A stretch of 64,000 nt of DNA from contig CALNYW010000002.1 in NCBI GenBank assembly GCA_942490985.1, forward strand, positions 377,409 to 441,408. Reading direction: 5' to 3'. The DNA is from Thiosocius sp942490985 (GTDB lineage Bacteria; Pseudomonadota; Gammaproteobacteria; Chromatiales; Chromatiaceae). The position numbers were made by a program, and so were the translations under genes. Positions 48,516 to 56,062 of the stretch are shown here, piece by piece (within the stretch, counting starts at the first letter, position 1; each line of letters opens with the position of its first letter). The notes beneath the pieces are model-generated. The model did not search any database. It saw nothing but the letters and a program-made list of their open reading frames with translations, and was not told the origin of the DNA.

Positions 48516-49267
48516 TCGCTTGAATACAGTTCGTCGCGGATCACGTCGTACAGCTCGCGCAGATGGGTGTTCATCGTGGTCAGCGCCGATTGGGTGGTGA
48601 TGAAGTAGGGCGCCCGGTTGCCATGGTACTCGATGTCTTCACCGGCACGTTCGAAATGGATGCCGGAGCGACCCATGAGGCGCGGCAGAAACGGCTCCAT
48701 CATCGCGAAAACGTTGGTGTAGCCGGTATGTTCGGTAATGGCCGTAGCGGCGAGGTAGGCCGATACCGCGATCAGCGGCAGTGTGCGGCGTTCCTGCGCT
48801 GTGAAATCAATCTGTTCGACGTGACCGAAGCGGGTCAACCGCTCTTGCGGGCCACGACGACGGAAGGCGCCGTCGACTGCCAGGCGGGAGATTTCGCAGA
48901 CCGTCGATCGGTCCAGTGACAACGACTCCACGAACGCTTTGTCGACGCTCTCGCCACAGAATTTCTCGAACGGCAGTTGATAATCTGCGGGCGTCAGTTG
49001 TGCCGGCACCATGCGCACGCAGCCTGCGGCGCGACCGGTCTCACGGTGCATGACCAGCGCGTGGACAGAATGCGCGTCGTACTCATCGACCTCCAGCTGA
49101 TCCGGGCTGTCTTCGGGGTTTTCATAGCCGAATTCTTCGCAGTAGACCCGGTAGCGAATGCCCTGAGCTTCTCTCAGCATTTGTTCGTTTTCGACGAGCG
49201 AGACGGAGAAATACCGGTCAAAATTGGCCGCAATGCTGTCGCTGGATGCGCTGGGCTTGGTTTGCAT
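48512..49267 (-). CDS. Exosortase/PEP-CTERM-associated (FeeM/LuxI-like) acyltransferase
   Basis: 251 residues from ATG 49267, which has GGGAGAA in front. GNAT-type fold related to autoinducer synthases and FeeM: QMLREAQGIRYRVYCEEFGY, then DEYDAHSVHALVMHRETGRA, GCVRMVPAQL, and VCEISRLAVDGAFRRRG. Proteins of this family accompany exosortase loci and are thought to make N-acyl amino acids or related acyl signals from acyl-ACP. It is first in the leftward operon and intact. The reaction is inferred from family resemblance. Confidence 0.87.
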   Translation of the reverse strand: MQTKPSASSDSIAANFDRYFSVSLVENEQMLREAQGIRYRVYCEEFGYENPEDSPDQLEVDEYDAHSVHALVMHRETGRAAGCVRMVPAQLTPADYQLPFEKFCGESVDKAFVESLSLDRSTVCEISRLAVDGAFRRRGPQERLTRFGHVEQIDFTAQERRTLPLIAVSAYLAATAITEHTGYTNVFAMMEPFLPRLMGRSGIHFERAGEDIEYHGNRAPYFITTQSALTTMNTHLRELYDVIRDELYSSE

Positions 49268-49279
49268 CGCTTCTCCCAC

Positions 49280-49600
49280 CTATTCTGACCAATCCCTAAA
49301 GTTGCGGGGCCAGGTTGCCGCTGAGGTTACCCGACACTGCCGGACGGCCCCACAGCAGATGTCGGCTGACGCGGCGGTTTCATAAGCATTTCGGTGAAAA
49401 AAACCAAAAAACAGAGGGTTAGCGTGGTTTTTGTCTGGGTCGCTGATCGGAATAGTCCCGATTCTGTAGACCACATCACGCTTAATGGCTTCGCACCTTG
49501 AGCCCGTATTGCCTACGAATTAAAACACTAAAGCGCATACCCTGCTTGATCCGCATAGCAGTCGCGCTTTTGGAAGATGTTATCTTCGGTTCCTAAATAT
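49280..49600. promoter_or_regulatory. Divergent promoter region between two acyltransferase genes
   Basis: About 330 bases separate the two start codons. The stretch is less GC-rich than its surroundings, with AAAAAAACCAAAAAACAGAGG near 49398 and AATTAAAACACTAAAG near 49517. I found no exact sigma-54 or palindromic operator motif. Both acyltransferase genes must be transcribed from here, which suggests shared control. Confidence 0.5.
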
Positions 49601-49612
49601 AGGATGCGAAAT

Positions 49613-50476
49613 ATGTTCGACGAAAACTTCCGTGTCTGCTTTGCCGATACCGAGCTGGGTGTTGCGCTGCACCAACGCATTCGCTACCAGGTCTTTTGCC
49701 TGGACAAAGGTTTTGAGAACCCCGAGGAGTTTTCCGCGGCGCGGGAAACGGATGCCTGGGACGACCGCTCCGCACATTTTGTTGTTCAGAATAGGAGAAC
49801 GCGCCAATGGGTGGCCGCGACCCGCATCGTGATGCCGCGCGAGGGCGAACATCTCCCGGTTGATGATCTGGGGGTGTTCGAACGTCACCGTCTGGAAGAG
49901 TCGGCTTCCCGCATCGGTGAGGTATCCCGCTTCTGCATCATCAACAACCGCGCGCAGGATATCGATCTGCCGGAAGGCGTCGTGGCCGGGCCAAACTCGT
50001 TGGCGGCCTGGGGTATCGGGGCCATCGGCAGCAGTCAGCAGTTCGAGGTGACACTCGGGATGATCAGGACGATCATCATCTTTTCTCTGAAGCGGGACAT
50101 TGAGTTCAGCGTGATGTTGATCACCAATGCGTTTGCGCGACTGCTTCGCAAACTCGGCGTCAGCCTGCATCAGGCGGGTCCTGCCACGGAGCATCGTGGC
50201 GTCCGCACGGCCTACCTGGTGAACATGCGCGAGAGCGCTTTGTCGATGTCGCGTAAGTCTTCGGCGATCCGTGACTTGCTGAGGCGCTCCCGCCATGCTT
50301 ATGTGCGCGTCTCTTCGGTGGCCGAAGATGACGCGGTTGATAACGTCAGCGAATTCTCTCCCGATCACTCGTTGTTCAACGAAACCGTGTTCCGCGAGTC
50401 TGTGCTTCTTCCCGCTGAACAAGACTCGGGGTTGAGTATGGACACGAGCGAACTCGCTCGCATCGGTGGACGTTAG
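49613..50476 (+). CDS. Second exosortase/PEP-CTERM-associated acyltransferase
   Basis: 287 residues from ATG 49613, with AGGA eight bases upstream; an ATG at 49604 would overlap that site. Same FeeM/LuxI-like family as its divergent neighbour: VALHQRIRYQVFCLDKGFEN, then DAWDDRSAHFVVQNRRTRQW, ATRIVMPREGEHLPVDDLG and RIGEVSRFCIINNRA. It is longer at the C-terminus by a variable tail of about 50 residues. The broken copy at 32.2-32.8 kb is closer to this protein than to the other. Intact. Confidence 0.87.
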   Translation: MFDENFRVCFADTELGVALHQRIRYQVFCLDKGFENPEEFSAARETDAWDDRSAHFVVQNRRTRQWVAATRIVMPREGEHLPVDDLGVFERHRLEESASRIGEVSRFCIINNRAQDIDLPEGVVAGPNSLAAWGIGAIGSSQQFEVTLGMIRTIIIFSLKRDIEFSVMLITNAFARLLRKLGVSLHQAGPATEHRGVRTAYLVNMRESALSMSRKSSAIRDLLRRSRHAYVRVSSVAEDDAVDNVSEFSPDHSLFNETVFRESVLLPAEQDSGLSMDTSELARIGGR

Positions 50477-50828
50477 TTGAACACAAGCCCGGACCTGCGC
50501 CCTTTTCTGGCTGCGTCGGCCCGAATCGGTGATAGATAACGCTCATATTCCTCCGACCGCTCCCGACCGAAGTGTCGTGGATCGCCGTCAGTGTCGGGCA
50601 TGCTGTGGCTGCCATCGATATATCGGGCTCAGCCTGACCCCCCACGATCGTCCAGTGCAGTGCACATCATGCGTACCGTGATGAGGGTGGGCGTCCCGGC
50701 CTCACGGGTCAGTATGTGTTTCGGTGGGCACGCTGCAATAGAAGGGGCGAAAAGCTCGAGTTTCTCGGCCGAACCTGACCTTTCTTGCCCTGATCGGTTG
50801 TAGCAAGGAGCCTGAGCTCCCCCGAGTA
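50477..50828. other. Gap with one degenerate hairpin repeat
   Basis: The words GACCGAAGTGTCGTGGATCG (about 50566) and GTGTCGGGCATGCTGTGGCTGCC, in part, resemble the dispersed repeat at 53.0 and 57.7 kb but are worn. I see no gene in the remaining sequence. Confidence 0.45.
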
Positions 50829-51242
50829 TCAGTTGAGTTGCCTGGAGATCGCTGACGCGAACTGGCGAAAGTCATCCAATCGTCGACTACAGATGTCATG
50901 CACGATCGCCCAGTCGACCTTGTCGTAGTTGTGGACTGCGATGTTGCGGAAGCCAACCGCCTGCCGTAGCTTGCTTGCGAGTTTGTTATCGAGGATCTCG
51001 AGTTGCGCAAGCTTGCTCAGCGCATCACCCATTGTGGCCGGCGCAGTTTCGTCCGATGCCGAGATCAGATGACTGGCGATATCGACGCACAGTTGAATAC
51101 TGCGTGTCAGATTCAAAACAATGATGTCTTGCAGATCGGCATCACTGCCCAGTTGCGCTGGCTCGGTCGGGCACTTCTCAGCGATGCGCGCAATGCAGTA
51201 CCGCAGTGTCTCGAGTTTCTGATCGATCAGGACTCGATCCAT
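50829..51242 (-). CDS. hepT: HepT-family toxin (DUF86)
   Basis: 137 residues, all-helical HEPN fold. The catalytic RX4-6H motif is RNIAVHNYDKVDW. HepT proteins are HEPN RNases that are silenced when the partner MntA polyadenylates a Tyr next to the motif (the Y in HNY). The gene overlaps the partner nucleotidyltransferase gene by 16 bases. Full length. Confidence 0.9.
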   Translation of the reverse strand: MDRVLIDQKLETLRYCIARIAEKCPTEPAQLGSDADLQDIIVLNLTRSIQLCVDIASHLISASDETAPATMGDALSKLAQLEILDNKLASKLRQAVGFRNIAVHNYDKVDWAIVHDICSRRLDDFRQFASAISRQLN

Positions 51243-51628
51243 CGTGCCCTTCTCTCGGCCAGAATACGTTGCCGGTAGGGTAGAAAGTCGGCTGCATCGA
51301 ACAGATGCCGCGTGATGAGTTGGGCATAGCGGGTATCGTCGCCAAGGATGCGCCTGCCTTTCAGCACCTCGCCAAGCAACGGCTCGCCGACCGTACGCAA
51401 GTCGATTAAGTCGACGGGCCGACCCAAACGGTCGGCAAGATCGCCGATCAGTTGGACCTGCATCTCGGTAGACAATGGTTTCTCTGCCAAAACGGCGAGG
51501 TCCAGGTCGCTGTCTGCTGTGGCGGTGCCTTGCGCAAGGGAGCCGAACAGGATTGCCAGCTTCACCTCGGCGTAGTTATCCAGAACCTCGGTGATCGCGG
51601 ATTCAGTGGCGGTTAAATCTTTGGTCAT
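51227..51628 (-). CDS. mntA: MntA-type nucleotidyltransferase antitoxin
   Basis: 133 residues. The minimal nucleotidyltransferase signature is FGSLAQGTATADSDLDLAVL (GSx10DxD). In the MntA/HepT system it adds AMP residues to the HEPN toxin. It is followed, overlapping, by hepT. C-terminal residues after 100 are helical and basic. Confidence 0.9.
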   Translation of the reverse strand: MTKDLTATESAITEVLDNYAEVKLAILFGSLAQGTATADSDLDLAVLAEKPLSTEMQVQLIGDLADRLGRPVDLIDLRTVGEPLLGEVLKGRRILGDDTRYAQLITRHLFDAADFLPYRQRILAERRARWIES

Positions 51629-52031
51629 GGCGCAAGTCTAGCGCGTAACGCGTTGGTCGAGAAAAGCGAGAACGGGTCGTTACAGGTGATTCTCATTTGC
51701 CACCGACGCCCTTTCCTTTATGACATTCCTTCGCTGCGCTCAGAATGACGGGATATCTTTGTTCGTGTTTCAGTCGTTGGCTGCCGTCGACCTGTCCGGC
51801 ACATCCGAATTCACGTGCTGCATCGTCATAGCGAGCTGCGAAGCACCGTGTTGATCTCTGGGAGATTGCTTCGTCACATTGTTCCTCGCAAAGACGGTTC
51901 GGCAGGGCAGGTCTTCGCGAGTCGCGAAGCGGCGCGGCGATCTCGATGAGATTCCTTTACTGAACTATTCCGGGCTTCCTCCCCTGCACCCTATGAGCCA
52001 GCTGAGCCTTAGTTTAGGTATGTGGTCTTTC
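51629..52031. other. Gap without a recognisable gene
   Basis: About 400 bases between the mntA start and the PIN toxin stop. Short open frames exist on the forward strand but none shows a family motif or ribosome-binding site. I see no hairpin repeats in it. Confidence 0.4.
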
Positions 52032-52454
52032 TCACAGCACCTGGCAGCTGACCCCGAGAGCGAGCGCAGCGTCGCCCAGACCGTGATCGAGGGAAACCAG
52101 CCGATAGCCATGATTTGCGGCAATGGCGAGATGCAGGGCGTCACCGGCCCTCAGTCCGGTTGCGTGCTGGTCTGACAACCGCGCTGCCGTCGCAAAATCG
52201 AAGCGATCAACGGCGACCGAGCAGATCGAGACCTCGGCCATCGATCGAAACATGGCCAGCGCTTCCGCCTTGTGTGCTGGTCCGAGTTGACCGGTGCGGA
52301 CCTTCATCGACAGGGCGGCGGAGAATTCAGTCATCACCCAGTCGCTGATGACGAGATCCTCCGGGCTTTGACTGGCGAGCCAATTTTGCATCTCAGCCGT
52401 TCGTGATTCGTTGGTCAGCGCCGCAACCAACACGCTCGTATCGATATACAACAT
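52032..52454 (-). CDS. PIN-domain toxin (VapC-like)
   Basis: 140 residues. PIN residues: D in MLYIDTSVLVAAL, E in VMTEFSAALS, D in GDALHLAIAANHG and D in SLDHGLGDAA. A typical VapC RNase. The start ATG overlaps the restored antitoxin stop (TGATG), so the pair is one unit. Confidence 0.9.
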   Translation of the reverse strand: MLYIDTSVLVAALTNESRTAEMQNWLASQSPEDLVISDWVMTEFSAALSMKVRTGQLGPAHKAEALAMFRSMAEVSICSVAVDRFDFATAARLSDQHATGLRAGDALHLAIAANHGYRLVSLDHGLGDAALALGVSCQVL

Positions 52455-52703
52455 CAGTAGCGAGCGTCGTCTCGCATGCGCCGAACGAAGTCAGCTGCAT
52501 CTTCCGTCTGTTGCGGCATCGATTCGGTCAAAGCTCTTAGCCTCTTGCAGATCGATAGCTTGGCGGGGTCGCTCTGGTTGCGATATCCGCGCAACGGGCT
52601 TGCCGCGCTTGGTAATGATTACCTGCTCGCCTGCCGCGGCGCGTTCGGTCAGCTCGCTGAGGTGGGCCTTTGCATCGGCCAAGGTGACGGTTCTTTCTGA
52701 CAT
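52454..52703 (-). pseudogene. Phd/YefM-type antitoxin with a frameshift near its end
   Basis: From ATG 52703 it reads MSERTVTLADAKAHLSELTE, AAAGEQVIITKRGKPVARIS, the Phd fold. The frame as given ends DAATDGRCS at 52491, but the adjacent frame reads MPQQTEDAADFVRRMRDDAR and Y, then TGA at 52454-52456, which is the expected toxin-binding tail and overlaps the toxin start. One base is missing near 52505-52515. If real, the antitoxin would lose its neutralising tail beside an intact toxin, so a consensus error is more likely. Confidence 0.75.
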
Positions 52704-52803
52704 CGTGGATGTTCTCATGACCAGCTAAGTGGTCTTTAAGCTTAGATCATCGTTGCCAGGTCTGGAAGTTAAAGACGAACAGGCGATTGGACTTGGGCGA
52801 TGG

Positions 52804-52854
52804 AGAAATGGGGTCGGTGACGAATGAGATTTATTTGTCCGACCCCCCGCTTTT
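52804..52854. repeat. Second inverted-repeat family (GGGGTCGGTGACG), copy 1
   Basis: GAAATGGGGTCGGTGACGAA followed by TGAGATTTATTTGTC and CGACCCCCC forms a stem of GGGGTCGG with CCGACCCC around a conserved loop. A near-identical copy is at 56063-56114; this one lacks three bases of the right arm. Confidence 0.85.
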
Positions 52855-52874
52855 CGATCCGAAGTGTCTCGAGT

Positions 52875-52899
52875 AAAAAGGGGCCAGGCTCGGTTTTTT
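52875..52899 (+). repeat. REP-like GGGGCCAGGCTC element
   Basis: AAAAAGGGGCCAGGCTCGGT followed by T residues is a full copy of the element flanking the transposase gene at 29.36 kb. It runs straight into a CGGCGGGTGAAACCCGCC hairpin at 52914. Confidence 0.85.
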
Positions 52900-52903
52900 G
52901 CTG

Positions 52904-52935
52904 CCTGCCGTCGGCGGGTGAAACCCGCCCTACGA
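52904..52935. repeat. Dispersed CGGCGGGTGAAACCCGCC hairpin
   Basis: GCCTGCCGTCGGCGGGTGAA followed by ACCCGCCCTACG; the stem GGCGGGT/ACCCGCC is perfect. It is the same family as the copies at 53.0, 54.0 and 57.7 kb. Confidence 0.8.
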
Positions 52936-53002
52936 AAAGTACAGATAGATCTGGCCTACGGAAACGGGTTCGGTGACAAACAACGTTCAATTGCCTCCGC
53001 CC

Positions 53003-53085
53003 GCCCGCGACCGAAGCATCGTGGGCCGCCATTGGCGTTGGGCAGGCTCTGCCTGCCGCCGGCGGGTGAAACCCGCCTTACGAAA
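53003..53085. repeat. Dispersed double-hairpin repeat
   Basis: CGACCGAAGCATCGTGGGCC, GCCATTGGCGTTGGGCAGGC, TCTGCCTGCC and GCCGGCGGGTGAAACCCGCC form two hairpins. The same order is seen at 57692-57772, and parts of it at 50565 and 54023. Confidence 0.85.
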
Positions 53086-53177
53086 ATGTGCTGAATTTCT
53101 CTTCGCACTTCTCAATCCAGCGCTTACTCGCTATCTCTATGACGTTTTCCTTTTGCTTGGCTTGTTCGGTATAGCTG

Positions 53178-53197
53178 ACTATAGTCATGACTATAGT
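53178..53197. promoter_or_regulatory. Perfect 20-bp palindrome: operator of the Phd/PIN module
   Basis: ACTATAGTCATGACTATAGT is its own reverse complement. It ends 17 bases before the antitoxin start and just before AAAAGGAG, so it overlaps the promoter. Phd/YefM antitoxins bind such palindromes to repress their own operon. Confidence 0.8.
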
Positions 53198-53214
53198 TAA
53201 AAGGAGCGGGTCGA

Positions 53215-53442
53215 GTGAAAACAATCATGGCGTCGGAGTTCAAGTCCAAGTGCCTCAAAATCATGGATGAAGTCGCCACCTCCGGCGAGGAGATCGTGGT
53301 TACCAAGAACGGGGTTCCTGTCGGCAAGTTTGTGCCCTATTCGAAGAAGCCAAAGACCTTGCGTGGCCTGCATGCGGGGCAGGTGCATGCCAACGACGAT
53401 CTGACCGCACCGTTGGAAGAGGCCTGGGATGCAGATCGATGA
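53215..53442 (+). CDS. Phd/YefM-type antitoxin
   Basis: 75 residues from GTG 53215, eight bases after GGAG. Phd fold: MASEFKSKCLKIMDEVATSG then EEIVVTKNGVPVGKFVP. The acidic C-terminal half (DDLTAPLEEAWDADR) is the toxin-binding region. It overlaps the PIN toxin start by four bases (ATGA). Confidence 0.9.
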   Translation: MKTIMASEFKSKCLKIMDEVATSGEEIVVTKNGVPVGKFVPYSKKPKTLRGLHAGQVHANDDLTAPLEEAWDADR

Positions 53443-53840
53443 TTCTGCTGGATACGCATGTGTTGGTCTGGCTGGACAGTGGCAGCGATGAGCTCGGTCG
53501 CGAGGCAACCAAGCTTATCGACCGCGAGTTCGCCTCGGATGAGGTCGCAGTCGCTGCCATCTCTTTCTGGGAGGTCGCGATGTTGGTTGCGAAAGGGCGA
53601 CTCGCGCTCACCAAACCGCTGGCGTTGTGGCGGCGGGAATTACTGGCAGCGGGTTTGCGCGAGTTACCGATTGACGGGCAACTGGGTATCGCTGCCGCGG
53701 AACTGTCAGATTTCCACGGTGATCCTGCCGATCGAATGATTGTGGCGACAGCACTAGCGAACGGTTGCAAGTTGGTAACAGCGGACCGTCAGATTCTCGC
53801 GTCGCCTGGTTCGCTCGGTGTTATTGACGCTCAAACTTGA
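53439..53840 (+). CDS. PIN-domain toxin of the Phd/PIN module
   Basis: 133 residues. PIN signature MILLDTHVLVWLDSGSDELG, E in SFWEVAMLVAKGRL, and the late motif DPADRMIVATALANGCKLVT with TADRQIL. This subgroup (LLDTHVLVW) pairs regularly with Phd/YefM antitoxins. RNase activity is expected from the four acidic residues. Intact. Confidence 0.92.
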   Translation: MILLDTHVLVWLDSGSDELGREATKLIDREFASDEVAVAAISFWEVAMLVAKGRLALTKPLALWRRELLAAGLRELPIDGQLGIAAAELSDFHGDPADRMIVATALANGCKLVTADRQILASPGSLGVIDAQT

Positions 53841-54022
53841 TGGTCGAAAAGCAAGGCTTTGGGTTGGTGTTTTCGGATCAGCTGCCTATGCATTCTAACT
53901 TGGCAAAGATACCCGGATAGCGTCGTCGATTAAGGATACGGTGTCGGTCCAAGTCTAGCCTGTGACGGGTTGAACGGGTTCTTTCTGCTGTTGGCCATTT
54001 GTTTTCGGGTTCGGTGTCACCG

Positions 54023-54095
54023 GCGGGCACGGCTGGCCCTACAAGGGCCGGCTGTGCCGGCCGTCGGCGGGTGCAACCCGCCCTACGGGTGAAGG
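54023..54095. repeat. Dispersed hairpin repeats
   Basis: Several stems in a row: GGGCCGGCTGTGCCGGCC and CGGCGGGTGCAACCCGCC, ending CCTACGGG. The block is repeated, with losses, at 55003-55040. Confidence 0.8.
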
Positions 54096-54110
54096 GTTCT
54101 GGCTGAGCGA

Positions 54111-54302
54111 CTAGCCGCTCAATCCAATCTGTTCGATCTTCACCCGCCACTCCGCAGTCCCGGTCTCGAGCGCTGCGGCACTGTGGCGGGAGACGGCGAG
54201 GGTTGCCGCGTTGGCCCTTGCCGACCGTGCTGATCTTCGACAGCATCTGCTCTGTGAGTCGATCTATGCGAGTCGCGGCGGCTGCGGCAGCCTCGACCCT
54301 CA
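54111..54302 (-). pseudogene. Relic of a class I fumarase C-terminus
   Basis: On the reverse strand one frame reads ATRIDRLTEQMLSKISTVGK, and a neighbouring frame reads AATLAVSRHSAAALETGTAE then WRVKIEQIGLSG and a stop at 54111. The intact fumarase at 57800-59323 has ATRMDKFTEMMLAKTGLIGM-VGK and TVAVDSHGESVHETGPAEWR-VKI at its C-terminus. The relic keeps both blocks in order but has lost the roughly 75 residues between them. It lies 3.7 kb from the intact gene's 3' end, in the same orientation. Confidence 0.7.
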
Positions 54303-54377
54303 AGGTTGAACTCAGGGCACCGGGTGTCGCTGGATATTGCTATGCTTTGTGGTCAATTATCAGTGAGTTACCGATGC

Positions 54378-54683
54378 ATGAATCTACGAATTGGCATTAG
54401 CGAGTCAGAACTCGCCGATTTCTGTTTTAGCCACGGCATTGCCCGGCTATCGTTATTCGGGTCGAGACTCCATGGTAAGGAAAAACCGAACAGTGACGTC
54501 GACCTGTTGGTCGAGTTCGAGGATGGGCGCACGCCTGGTCTTTTGGCTCTCAGTGAGATGGAGGCTGAATTGTCATTGATGCTCGGTGGAGTACCTGTTG
54601 ATTTGCGGACGTCAGCTGATTTGAGCCGGTTTTTCCGTGATGCCGTAGTCGCATCCGCCGAAGTTCAGTATGCGAGCCGATGA
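54378..54683 (+). CDS. MntA-type nucleotidyltransferase antitoxin (second module)
   Basis: 101 residues from ATG 54378. The signature is FGSRLHGKEKPNSDVDLLVE (GSx10DxD), with helix LSEMEAELSLMLGGVPVDLR. The length is that of the short MntA group. It overlaps the HEPN gene by 14 bases. A damaged copy follows at 55270-55575. Confidence 0.88.
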   Translation: MNLRIGISESELADFCFSHGIARLSLFGSRLHGKEKPNSDVDLLVEFEDGRTPGLLALSEMEAELSLMLGGVPVDLRTSADLSRFFRDAVVASAEVQYASR

Positions 54684-54954
54684 CCTCGTTCGGTTGCGTC
54701 ACATGCGTGACGCAGCGCTCGAAGCGATTGGCTTCATGCGCGACCGAGATGCCTCGGATTTGGCGGAGGATAGGATGCTTCAGTTCGCCGTGATTCGCGC
54801 AATCGAGATCGTCGGCGAGGCTGCGACACACGTTTCAGAGTCCACAATCACCGAGCATCCGGCCCTTCCATGGCGCGCCGCATCGTCTATGCGTAACCGG
54901 TTAATTCACGGTTACTTTATTTACGGTGAGAGTAAAAGGGGCCAGGCTCATTGA
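54670..54954 (+). CDS. HepT-type HEPN protein, C-terminally truncated
   Basis: 94 residues. DDLVRLRHMRDAALEAIGFM then the HEPN catalytic motif MRNRLIHGYF, where the Tyr should be the AMP-accepting residue. Normal HepT proteins continue FDIDxxIVWxTV for about 15-20 residues more. Here the frame runs into the REP-like element at 54934 and ends IYGESKRGQAH. The second copy keeps DIDTEIVAVTVE before its own REP element, so this copy has lost about 20 bases next to the repeat. Toxicity may be impaired. Confidence 0.78.
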   Translation: MRADDLVRLRHMRDAALEAIGFMRDRDASDLAEDRMLQFAVIRAIEIVGEAATHVSESTITEHPALPWRAASSMRNRLIHGYFIYGESKRGQAH

Positions 54955-54983
54955 GTTCAAAAACCGAGCCTGGCCCCTTTTTT
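54934..54983. repeat. Paired inverted REP-like elements
   Basis: AAAAGGGGCCAGGCTC (54934-54949) and GAGCCTGGCCCCTTTTTT (54966-54983) face each other across TTGAGTTCAAAAACC. This is a two-element unit like a BIME. A near-identical pair is at 55834-55885. Confidence 0.9.
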
Positions 54984-55001
54984 GGGGGGGGGGGGGGGGG
55001 G
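54984..55001. repeat. Run of eighteen G
   Basis: An uninterrupted homopolymer, by far the longest in the window, placed exactly at the junction between the first and second copy of the duplicated block. It is likely an assembly or sequencing artefact. Confidence 0.7.
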
Positions 55002-55833
55002 TGAGGGCCGGCTGTGCCGGCCGTGGGGTGCAACCCGCCTCGGGGAAGGGTTCTGGCTGAGCGACTAGCCGCTCATACTGTTGATCTTCCCCGCCCTCGT
55101 CCGTCTGAGCGCTGCCCTGGGCGGGAGACGGCGAGGGTTGGGTGGCCCTGCCGACCGTGTGATCTTCGACAGCTCTGCTCTGTGAGTCGATCTATGCGAG
55201 TCGGCGTGCGGCGCTCGACCCTCAAGGTTGACTCAGGGCACCGGGTGTCGCTGGATATTGCTTGCTTTGTGGTCAATTATCGTGAGTTACCGATGCATGA
55301 TCTACAATTGGCATTAGCGAGTCAGACTCGCCGATTTGTTTTAGCCACGGCATTGCCCGGCTTCGTTATTGGCGAGACTCTGGTGGAAACCGAACAGTGA
55401 CTCGACTGTTGGTCGAGTTCGAGGATGGGGCTGCTGGTCTTTGGTTCGTGAGATGGAGGCTGATTGTCTTGATGCTCGGTGGAGTCCTGTTGATTTGCGG
55501 ACGTCAGCTGATTTGAGCCGGTTTTTCCGTGATGCCGTAGTCGCATCCGCCGAAGTTCAGTATGCGAGCCGATGACCTCGTTCGGTTGCGTCACATGCGT
55601 GACGCAGCGCTCGAAGCGATTGGCTTCATGCGCGACCGAGATGCCTCGGATTTGGCGGAGGATAGGATGCTCAGTTCGCCGTGATTCGCGCTCAGATCGT
55701 CGGCGAGGCTGCGACCGTTTGAGTCCACAATCCCGAGCTCCGGCCCTTCCATGGCGGCCGTCGTCTATGCGTAACCGGTTAATTCACGGTTACTTTGATA
55801 TCGATACGGAGATTGTTGCAGTGACTGTAGAGT
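55002..55833 (+). pseudogene. Damaged second copy of the hairpin/fumarase-relic/MntA-HepT block
   Basis: It repeats 54037-54930 in order. Unchanged stretches, such as GTGAGTTACCGATGCATGA and 55497-55670, alternate with stretches where bases are missing (TATGCTTTG becomes TTGCTTTG; CAGAACTCG becomes CAGACTCG). I see almost no substitutions. Neither the nucleotidyltransferase nor the HEPN frame is intact, though the HEPN part keeps MRNRLIHGYFDIDTEIVAVT before its stop. It is either a decayed duplication or, more likely, a low-quality consensus of the same sequence. Confidence 0.75.
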
Positions 55834-55885
55834 AAAAAGGGGCCAGGCTCGAATTGAGTTCAAAAAACCGAGCCTGGCCCCTTTC
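55834..55885. repeat. Paired inverted REP-like elements, second copy
   Basis: AAAAAGGGGCCAGGCTC (55834-55850) and GAGCCTGGCCCCTTTC (55870-55885) across GAATTGAGTTCAAAAAACC. It directly follows the stop of the damaged HEPN gene. Confidence 0.88.
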
Positions 55886-56024
55886 TCTACGGTTCTTTGA
55901 TTCGATACGGAGGTTCGCGTAGAGAGACTGCCCGCCTTGTTGACTGGACGAGTGAAAACAGCCGGTGACCTTCGCGTCTGCAGTATCTTCGCATCTTTCC
56001 CGTCTGGGACTCGCGAGTACGAAG

Positions 56025-56062
56025 GCAGGCTCGAATTGAGTTCAACGACCTGGCCTTTTTCA
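56025..56062. repeat. Degenerate paired REP-like element
   Basis: GGCAGGCTCGAATTGAGTTC followed by AACGACCTGGCCTTTTT keeps the spacer word (GAATTGAGTTC) of the pair at 55834 but only parts of the arms. Confidence 0.65.

Noticed and set aside
49398..49540. Sigma-54 promoters for the two acyltransferase genes
   Set aside because: I looked for GG-N10-GC with TGGCA/TTGC context on both strands and found no acceptable match.
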